Below, piece by piece: positions 56,106 to 64,000 of a DNA stretch of 64,000 nt. The notes beneath the pieces were generated by a model. The model had not been told where the DNA came from, did not search any database, and was given only the letters and a program-made list of their open reading frames with translations. Each line of letters opens with the position of its first letter. Position 1 is the stretch's first letter. A program made the position numbers and the translations under genes. The stretch comes from Aegilops tauschii subsp. strangulata (Eukaryota > Streptophyta > Magnoliopsida > Poales > Poaceae): NCBI RefSeq assembly GCF_002575655.3, contig NC_053036.3:194960788-195024787 (forward strand), in the 5' to 3' direction.

Positions 56106-57842
56106 TGTTGGAAATATGCCCTAGAGGCAATAATAAAATGGTTATTATTATATTTCCTTGTTCATGATAATTGTCTGTTGTTCATGCTATTATTGTGTTA
56201 TCCGGAAATCGTAATACATGTGTGAACACATAGACCATAACATGTCCCTAGTGAGCCTCTAGTTGACTAGCTCGTTGATCAATAGATGGTTACGGTTTCC
56301 TGACCATGGACATTGGATGTCATTGCTAACGTGATCACATCATTAGGAGAATGATGTGATGGACAAGACCCAATCCTAAGCATAGCACTAGATCATGTAG
56401 TTCGTTTGCTAAAGCTTTTCTAATGTCAAGTATCATTTCCTTAGACCATGAGATTGTGCAACTCCCGGATACCGTAGGAATGCTTTGGGTGTACCAAACG
56501 TCACAACGTAACTGGGTGGCTATAAAGGTGCACTACAGGTATCTCCGAAAGTGTCTGTTGGGTTGGCACGGATCGAGACTGGGATTTGTCACTCCGTATG
56601 ACGGAGAGGTATCTCTGGGCCCACTCGGTAGGACATCATCATAATGAGCTCAATGTGATCAAGGAGTTGTTCACGGGATGATGTGTTACGGGAACGAGTA
56701 AAGAGACTTGCCGTAACGAGATTGAACAAGGTATCGGTATAACGACGATCGAATCTCGGGCAAGTATCGTACCGATAGACAAAGGGAATTGTATACGGGA
56801 TTGATTGAATCCTCGACATCGTGGTTCATCCGATGAGATTATCGTGGAACATGTGGGAGCCAAGATGGGTATCCAGATCCCACTGTTGGTTATTGACCAG
56901 AGAGTTATCTCGGTCATGTCTACGTGTCTCCCGAACCCGTAGGGTCTACACACTTAAGGTTCGGTGACGCTAGAGTTGTAGAGATATTAGTATGCGGTTA
57001 ACCGAAAGTTGTTCCGAGTCCCGGATGAGAACCGGGACGTCACGAGGAGTTGCGGAATGGTCCGGAGGTAAAGATTTATATAAAGGAAGTCCAGTTTCGG
57101 CCACCGGGAGAGTTTCGGGGGTCACCGGTATTGTACCGGGACCACCGGAAGGGTCCCGGGGGTCCACCTGGTGGGGCCACCTATCCCGGAGGGCCCCATG
57201 GGCTGAACTGGCGTGGGAACTAGCCCCTGGTGGGCTGGTGCGCCCCACCCAAGGGCCCAAGGCGCCTAGGGTTGGAAACCCTAGGGGGCCGTTGCCCCCC
57301 GAGGGGGCATGCGCCCCCCTGGTTGGAAACCCTAAGGGGGCCGTGCCCCTGAGGGGCCGCCCCCCCCCCCCTCTAGATGGGATCTCCAAGGGGGGAATGC
57401 GCCCCCTAGCCCCTATATAAAGTGGAGGGGAGGGAGGGCAGCCGCACCCTAAGCCCTGGCGCCTCCCTCTCCCTCTCGTGACACCTCTTCCTCCTCAAGT
57501 AGCGCTTGGCGAAGCGCTGCTGGAATCCCGCTCCTTCCACCACCACGCCGTCGTGCTGCTGGATCTCCATCAACTTCTCCTTCCCCCTTGCTGGATCAAG
57601 GAGGAGACGTCTCCGCTCCGTGCGTGTGTTGAACGCGGAGGTGCCGTCCGTTCGGCGCTAGGATCATCGGTGATTTGGATCACGACGAGTACGACTCCAT
57701 CAACCCCGTTCTCTTGAACGCTTCCGCTCGCGATCTAGAAGGGTATGTAGATGCACTCCTCTCTCTCTCGTTGCTAGATGACTCCATAGATTGATCTTGG
57801 TGATGCGTAGAAAATTTTAAATTTCTGTTACGATCCCCAATA
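56106..57842 (+). repeat. LTR of element A
   Basis: The LTR is 1737 bp. A TATA box (TATATAAAG) lies at 57414-57422. Before it, a GC-rich stretch contains a 51-bp tandem duplication (GGTTGGAAACCCTA at 57270 and 57321) that is absent from the LTR of element B. Frames across this stretch (for example 56992-57420) are not genes. Confidence 0.9.
57414..57422 (+). promoter_or_regulatory. TATA box in the LTR of element A
   Basis: TATATAAAG lies 30-40 bp before a leader with CACCCTAAGCCCTGGCGCC, which element B shares (about 59703-59720). Confidence 0.7.
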
Positions 57843-58366
57843 GTGGCATCATGAGCTAGGTCTATGCGTAGTTTCTATGCACGAGTAGAACACAAGTTGT
57901 TGTGGGCGTCGATTTTGTCAATTTACTTGCCGTTACTAGTCTTATCTTGATTCAGCGGCATCATGGGATGAAGCGGCCTGGACCGACCTTACACGTACGC
58001 TTACGTGAGACAGGTTCCACCGACTGACATGCACTAGTTGCATAAGGTGGCTAGCGGGTGTCTGTCTCTCCCACTTTAGTCGGATCGAATTCGATGAAAA
58101 GGGTCCTTATGAAGGGTAAATAGAAATTGGCATATCACGTTGTGGTTTTGGCGTAGGTAAGAAACGTTCTTGCTAGAAACCTATAGCAGCCACGTAAAAA
58201 TTTGCAACAACAATTAGAGGACGTCTAACTTGTTTTTGCAGCAAGTGTCATGTGATGTGATATGGCCAGAAGGATGTGATGAATGATATATGTGATGTAT
58301 GAGATTGATCATGTTCTTGTAATAGGAATCACGACTTGCATGTCGATGAGTATGACAACCGGCAGG

Positions 58367-60099
58367 TGTTGGAAATATGCCCTAGAGGCAATAATAAAAT
58401 GGTTATTATTGTATTTCCTTGTTCATAATAATTGTCTATTGTTCATGCTATAATTGTATTAACTGGAAACCGTAATACATGTGTGAATACATAGACCACA
58501 ACATGTCCCTAGTAAGCCTCTAGTTGACTAGCTCGTTGATCAATAGATGGTTATGGTTTCCTGACCATGGACATTGGATGTCATTGATAATGGGATCACA
58601 TCATTAGGAGAATGATGTGATGGACAGGACCCAATCTTAAGCATAGCACAAGATCGTGTAGTTCGTTTGCTAAGAGCTTTTCTAATGTCAAGTATCATTT
58701 CCTTAGACCATGAGATTGTGCAACTCCCGGATACCGTAGGAATGCTTTGGGTGTACCAAACGTCACAACGTAACTGGGTGGCTATAAAGGTGCATTACAG
58801 GTATCTCCGAAAGTGTCTGTTGGGTTGGCACGAATCGAGACTGGGATTTGTCACTCCGTATGACGGAGAGGTATCTCTGGGCCCACTCGGTAATGCATCA
58901 TCATAATGAGCTCAATGTGACTAAGTAGTTACTCATGGGATCATGCATTACGGTACGAGTAAAGTGACCTGCCGGTAACGAGATTGAACAAGGTATTGGG
59001 ATACCGACGATCGAATCTCGGGCAAGTAACGTACCGCTTGACAAAGGGAATTGAATACGGGATTGATTGAATCCTCGACATCGTGGTTCATCCGATGAGA
59101 TCATCGTGGAGCATGTGGGAGCCAACATGGGTATCCAGATCCCGCTGTTGGTTATTGTCCGGAGAAATGTCTCGGTCATGTCTACATGTCTCCCGAACCC
59201 GTAGGGTCTACACACTTAAGGTTCGGTGACGCTAGAGTTGTAGAGATATTAGTATGCGGTTAACCGAAAGTTGTTCGGAGTCCCGGATGAGATCCCGGAC
59301 ATCACGAGGAGTTCCGGAATGGTCCGGAGGTAAAGATTTATATGTGGGAAGTCCTATTTTGGCCACCGGAAAATGTTCGGGATTTTTCGGTATTGTACCG
59401 GGAAGGTTCTAGAAGGTTCCGAAGCGGGGCCCACCTGCATGGGGGACCCACATGAACGTGGGTAGTGGGGGCAAGGCCCCACACCCCTGGTCAAGGTGCA
59501 CCAAGATCCCACCTTAGAAGGAATAAGATCATATCCCGAAGGGATAAGATCAAGATCCCTAAAAAAGGGGGATAACAATCGGTGGGGAAGGGAAATGATG
59601 GGATTTCTTTCCCCCACCTTTGCCAATGCCCCAATGGACTTGGAGGGCAAGAAACCAGCCCCCTCCACCCCTATATATAGTGGGGAGGCGCATGGGAGCA
59701 GCACCCCAAGCCCTGGCGCCTCCCTCCCTCCCGTGACACCTCTTCCTCCCCGCTTGCGCTTGGCGAAGCCCTGCCGGGATCCCGCTACTTCCACCACCAC
59801 GCCGTCGTGCTGCTGGATCTCCATCAACTTCTCCTCCCCCCTTGCTGGATCAAGAAGGAGGAGACGTCCCTGCTCCGTACGTGTGTTGAACGCGGAGGTG
59901 CCGTCCAATCGACGCTAGGATCATCGGTGATTTGGATCACGACGAGTACGACTCCATCAACCCCGTTCTCTTGAACGCTTCCGCGCAGGATCTACAAGGG
60001 TATGTAGATGCACTCCCCTCTCTCTCGTTGCTAGATGACTCCATAGATTGATCTTGGTGATACGTAGAAAATTTTAAATTTCTGCTACGTTCCCCAACA
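58367..60099 (+). repeat. 5' LTR of element B
   Basis: The LTR is 1733 bp, TGTTGGAAATATGCCC to CGTTCCCCAACA. It is very similar to the LTR of A except for the GC-rich block before the TATA box, which is a different sequence. The TATA box TATATATA is at 59672-59679. Confidence 0.92.
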
Positions 60100-60100
60100 G

Positions 60101-60113
60101 TGGTATCAGAGCC
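60101..60113 (+). other. Primer binding site of element B (initiator tRNA-Met type)
   Basis: TGGTATCAGAGCC lies one base after the LTR end. This is the standard copia primer site. Confidence 0.93.
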
Positions 60114-61409
60114 AGGTTTATGCGTAGATTCTATGCACGAGTAGAACACAAAGTAGTTGTGGGCAATGATTTGTTCAATTTGCGTACCGTTACTAGTCTT
60201 ATCTTGATTCGGCGGCATTGTGGGATGAAGCGGCCCGGACCGACCTTACACGTACTCTTACGTGAGACAGGTTCCACCGACTGACATGCACTTGATGCAT
60301 AAGGTGGCTAGCGGGTGTCTGTCTCTCCCACTTTAGTCAGATCGGATTCGATGAAGAGGGTCCTTATGAAGGGTAAATAGCAATTGTCATATCACCGTTG
60401 TGGCTTTTGCGTAGGTAAGAAACGTTCTTGCTAGAAACCCATAGCAGCCACGTAAAACATGCAACAACAATTAGAGGACGTCTTACTTGTTTTTGCAGGG
60501 TATGCTATGTGATGTGATATGGCCAAAAGGATGTGATGAATTATATATGTGATGTATGAGATTGATCATGTTCTTGTAATAGGAATCACGACTTGCATGT
60601 CGATGAGTATGACAACCGGCAGGAGCCATAGGAGTTGTCTTAATTTATTGTATGACCTGCGTGTCAATGAAAACGCTATGTAATTACTTTACTTTATTGC
60701 TAACCGTTGGCCATAGTAGTAGAAGTAATAGTTGGCGAGACAACTTCATGAAGACACGATGATGGAGATCATGATGATGGAGATCATGGTGTCATGCCGG
60801 TGACGAAGGTGATCATGCCGCGCCTCGAAGATGGAGATCAAAGGCGCAAGATGATATTGGCCATATCATGTCACTTTATGATTTGCATGTGATGTTTGTC
60901 ATGTTTACATCTTATTTGCTTAGAACGACGGTAGCATAAATAAGATGATCCCTCACTAAAATTTCAAGAGACGTGTTCCCCCTAACTGTGCACCGTTGCG
61001 AAGGTTCGTTGTTTCGAAGCACCACGTGATGATCGGGTGTGATAGATTCTAACGTTCGCATACAACGGGTGTAAGCCAGATTTACACATGCGAAACACTT
61101 AGGTTGACTTGACGAGCCTAGCATGTACAGACATGGCCTCGGAACACAAGAGACCGAAAGGTCGAACATGAGTCATATAGTAGATACGATCAACATGGAG
61201 ATGTTCACCGATGATGACTAGTCCGTCTCACGTGATGATCGGACACGGCCTAGTTGACTCGGATCATGTATCACTTAGATGACTAGAGGGATGTCTATCT
61301 GAGTGGGAGTTCATTAAATAATTTGATTAGATGAACTTAATTATCATGAACATAGTCAAAAAGTCTTTGCAAATTATGTCGTAGCTTACGCTTTAGTTCT
61401 ACTAAAGAT
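60114..61409 (+). other. 5' leader of element B
   Basis: Non-coding leader. No conserved frame is seen. It matches the leader of A (57843-58366) over its first 520 bp. It includes several ATGATGGAGATCATG near-repeats at about 60755-60790. Confidence 0.75.
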
Positions 61410-62190
61410 ATGTTTCCTAGAGAAAATTTAGTTGAAAGTTGATAGTAGAAATTATGCGGACTGGGTCCGTAAACTGAGGATTGTCCTCATTGCTGCACAG
61501 AAAGCTTATGTCCTTAATGCACCGCTCGGTGTGCTGAACCTCGAGCGTCGTTTGTGGATGTTGCATACACGTTTTGATGACTACGTGATAGTTCAGTGCG
61601 TAATGTTGAACGGTTTAGAATTGAGGCACCGAAGACATTTTGAAACGTCGCGGAACATATGAGATGTTCCAAGAGCTGAAATTGGGATTTTAGGCTCGTG
61701 CCCACGTCAAGAGGTATGAGACCTCTGACAAGTTTCTTAAGCCTGCAAACTAAGGGAGAAAAGCTCAACCGTTGAGCATGTGCTCAGATTGTCTAAGTAC
61801 TACAATCGCTTGAATCGAGTGGGAGTTAATCTTCCAAATGAGATAGTGATGGTTCTCCATAGTCACTGCCACCAAGCTATTAGAGCTTCGTGATGAACTA
61901 TAACATATCAGGGATAGGCATGATGATCCTTGAGCAACTCACGATGTTTGACACCGCGAAAGTAGAAATCAAGTAGGAGCATCAATTGTTGATGGTTAGT
62001 TTCAAGAAGGGCACGGACAACAAGGGATACTTCATGAAATGGCAAATCAGTTGCAGCTCTAGTGAAGAAAGCCAAGGTTGAACCCAAACCCGAGACTAAG
62101 TGCTTTTGAGATGAGGGGAACGGTCACTGAAGTAGAACTACCCTAGATACTTGGTAGATGAGAAGGTAGGCAAGGTCGACAGAAGTATAT
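61410..62190 (+). pseudogene. Element B gag remnant
   Basis: The copia capsid domain is visible in pieces: DSRNYADWVRKLRIVLIAAQ (about 61441-61500), YVIVQCVMLNGLE (about 61582), then after frame changes VEHVLRLSKYYNRL (about 61767) and VGVNLPNE. A zinc-knuckle scrap (CF...GNGH) with stops lies at about 62101-62130. Many stops and shifts; no protein could be made. Confidence 0.8.
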
Positions 62191-64000
62191 TGGATATACA
62201 TTATATTAATGTGTACTTTACTAGTACTCCTAGTAGCACCAGGGTATTAGATACCGGTTCGGTTGCTAAGTGTTGGTAACTCGAAATAAAAGGCTGCGGA
62301 ATAAACGGAGACTAGCTAAAAGTGAGATGACGATATGTGTTGGAAGTGTTTCCAAGGTTGATGTGATCAAGCATCGCATGCTCCCTCTACCATCGAGATT
62401 GGTGTTAAACCTAAATAATCGTTATTTGGTGTTTACGTTGAGCATAGACATGATTGGATTATGATGTTCATTTAAGAAGAATAATGGTTACTCTTTTTAT
62501 TTGAATAATACCTTCAATGGTCTTGCACCAAAAATAAATGGTTTATTGAATCTCGATCGTAGTGATACACATGTTCATGCCAAAAGATATAAGATAGTAA
62601 TGATAGTACCACATACTTGTGGCACTGCTATTTGAGTCATATTGGGATAAAACACATGAAGAAGCTCCATGTTAATGGATCTTTGGACTCACTCGTTTTT
62701 GAAAAGATTGAGACATGCGAACCATGTCTATTGGTATATATGCATGAAAAAACTCCATACAGATGGATCATTTGGACTCACTTGATTTTGAATCACTTGA
62801 GACATGCAAATCATACCACATGGGCAAGATGACTGAAAGGCCTCGTTTTCAGTAAGATGGAACAAGAAAGCAACTTGTTGGAAGTAATACATTTTGATGT
62901 GTGCAGTCCAATGAGTGCTTAGGCATGCAGTGGATATCGTTATGTTCTTACTTCACAGATGATTTGGGTAGATGCTGAGTGTATTTACTTGATGAAACAC
63001 AAATCTGAATTATTGAAAGGTTCAAGTAATTTCAGAGTGAAGTTGAAGATCGTCGTGACAAGAGGATAAAATGTCTCTGATATGATCATAGAGATGAATA
63101 CCTGAGTTACGAGTTTGGCACACAATTAAGAAATTGTGGAAATTGTTTCACGACTAATACCGCCTGGAACACCATAGTGTGATGGTGTGTTCGAACATCA
63201 TAACTGCACCCTATTGGATATGGTGCATACCATGATGTCTCTTATCGAATTACACTATCGTTTATGGGTTAGGCATTAGAGACAACCGCATTCACTTTAA
63301 GTAGGGCACCACGCAATTCCGTTGAGACGACACCATATGAACTATGGTTTAGAGAAACCTAAGCTGTCGTTTCTTAAAAGTTTGGGGCTGCGGCGCTTAT
63401 GTGAAAAAAGTTTCAGGCTGATAAGCTCGAACCCAAAGCGGATAAATGCATCTTCATAGAATACCCAAAACAGTTGGGTATACCTCCTATTTCAGATCTG
63501 GAAGCAAAAGTGATTGTTTCTAGAAACGGGTCCTTTCTCGAGGAAAAGTTTCTCTCGTTAAGAATTGAGTGGGAGGATGGTGGAGACTTGATGAGGTCAT
63601 TGAACCATCACTTCAACTAATGTGTAGCAGGGCACAGGAAGTTGTTCCTGTGGCACCTACACCAATTGAAGTGGAAGCTTATGATAGTGATCATGAAACT
63701 TCAGATCAAGTCACTGCCAAACCTCATAGGACGACAAGGATGCGTACTACTTCAGAGTGGTACGTAATCCTGTCTTGGAAGTCATGTTGTTGGACAACGA
63801 TGAACCTATGAGCTGTGGAGAAGCGATGGTGGGCCCGGATTCCGATGAATGGCTCGAGGCCATAAAATCCGAGAGAGGATCCATGTATAAAACAAAGTGT
63901 AGACTTTGAAGAACTACTTGATGGTCGTAAGGCTGTTGGGTGCAGATGGGTTTTAAAAGGAAGACGGACAATGATGGTAAATGTCACCATTAAGAAAGCT
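62191..64000 (+). pseudogene. Element B pol remnant: protease, integrase, start of reverse transcriptase
   Basis: In order: protease LDTGSVAK (about 62247-62270); integrase zinc region WHCYLSHIGIKHMKKLH with CEPC (62617-62730); HFDVCSP with the first catalytic Asp (about 62890); YLMKHKSE; TLLDMVHTMMS (about 63208); FLKVWGCGAYVKK (about 63372); linker with VPVAPTPIEVEA; and the RT start GRKAVGCRWVLK at the right edge. Frames change repeatedly. A partial duplication lies within the integrase zinc region (62650-62820). It is much more decayed than the Angela copy at 12341-16093. Confidence 0.85.

Larger units (their letters stand above)
56106..58366 (+). mobile_element. Angela/BARE/WIS-like copia element A: LTR plus 5' leader
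   Basis: LTR at 56106-57842 (TGTTGGAAATATGCCC to GATCCCCAATA), then a decayed tRNA-Met primer site (GTGGCATCATGAGCT) and 524 bp of leader. At 58366 another LTR of the same family begins. The rest of A, if present, is right of the window. The inserted-into target is the LTR fragment at 56065-56105. Confidence 0.85.
58367..64000 (+). mobile_element. Angela/BARE/WIS-like copia element B (5' part, runs off the window)
   Basis: LTR at 58367-60099, primer site at 60101-60112, leader to about 61400, then broken gag-pol to the end of the window. It follows element A's leader at GCAGG (58362-58366), the expected left target duplication. B's own leader contains the same words (CAACCGGCAGG at about 60614-60624), followed there by AGCCATAGG, so B sits inside A at that homologous place. 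The right end is outside the window. Confidence 0.88.

Noticed and set aside
56992..57420. 142-codon frame in the GC-rich block of LTR A
   Set aside because: It ends at the TATA box, is absent from LTR B, and arises from a GC-rich tandem duplication.

Overview
The window looks like intergenic DNA from a large-genome grass, most likely the wheat/barley/rye tribe (Triticeae). I see no ordinary cellular gene, tRNA, rRNA or CRISPR array. Essentially every base belongs to nested LTR retrotransposons. The LTR ends of the Angela/BARE/WIS type, the Athila-like LTRs opening with TGATACGTCTCC, and the SIRE-like LTR opening with TGTAAGTGCATC are all known to me from Triticeae intergenic DNA. Family names come from memory of such sequences; lineages (copia or gypsy, Athila, Tat, chromovirus-like) rest on domains and primer sites visible here.

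Layout. A plus-strand SIRE-lineage copia element (H) enters from the left in its RNase H and ends with its 3' LTR at 49236-50572. Its 3' half carries an extra, non-pol protein gene. Four insertions split it, each flanked by a 5-bp target duplication: (1) a complete Athila-like non-autonomous element, 1008-8563 (CTGTG); (2) a solo LTR, 8653-10233 (CGCCT); (3) a minus-strand Angela-like copia element, 10595-32417 (CTAAT/CTTAT), itself interrupted by a complete minus-strand Tat-lineage gypsy element, 17006-30347 (AGAAC); (4) a long-LTR, pol-less element, 36562-48448 (GCTAT). Right of H lie 91 bp of unidentified flank, then a minus-strand Athila-like element from 50664. An Angela/BARE/WIS-like LTR plus 5' leader (A, 56106-58366) interrupts its 5' LTR at 56105, and a second such element (B, 58367 to the window end) lies inside A.

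Coding content. Gag-pol frames of the Angela, Tat and B elements are all broken by stops and frameshifts. Three non-pol genes stand out. (i) The Tat element carries, between pol and its 3' LTR and antisense to pol, a spliced gene: five coding exons, four GT-AG introns with compatible phases, its own TATA box and a 5' UTR intron. (ii) Element H carries a long extra ORF after pol, preceded by a TATA box and a gene-like leader, all rejoined by removing insertions at their target duplications. (iii) The Athila-like element at 1008-8563 has lost gag-pol but keeps an uninterrupted 447-codon ORF whose C-terminal part resembles the ORF of the second Athila-like element.

History. The intact target duplications give a clear order: H first, then its insertions, and the Tat element after Angela. 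By eye the two Tat LTRs differ at about 14 of 534 positions (about 2.6 percent), roughly 1 million years at 1.3e-8 substitutions per site per year.
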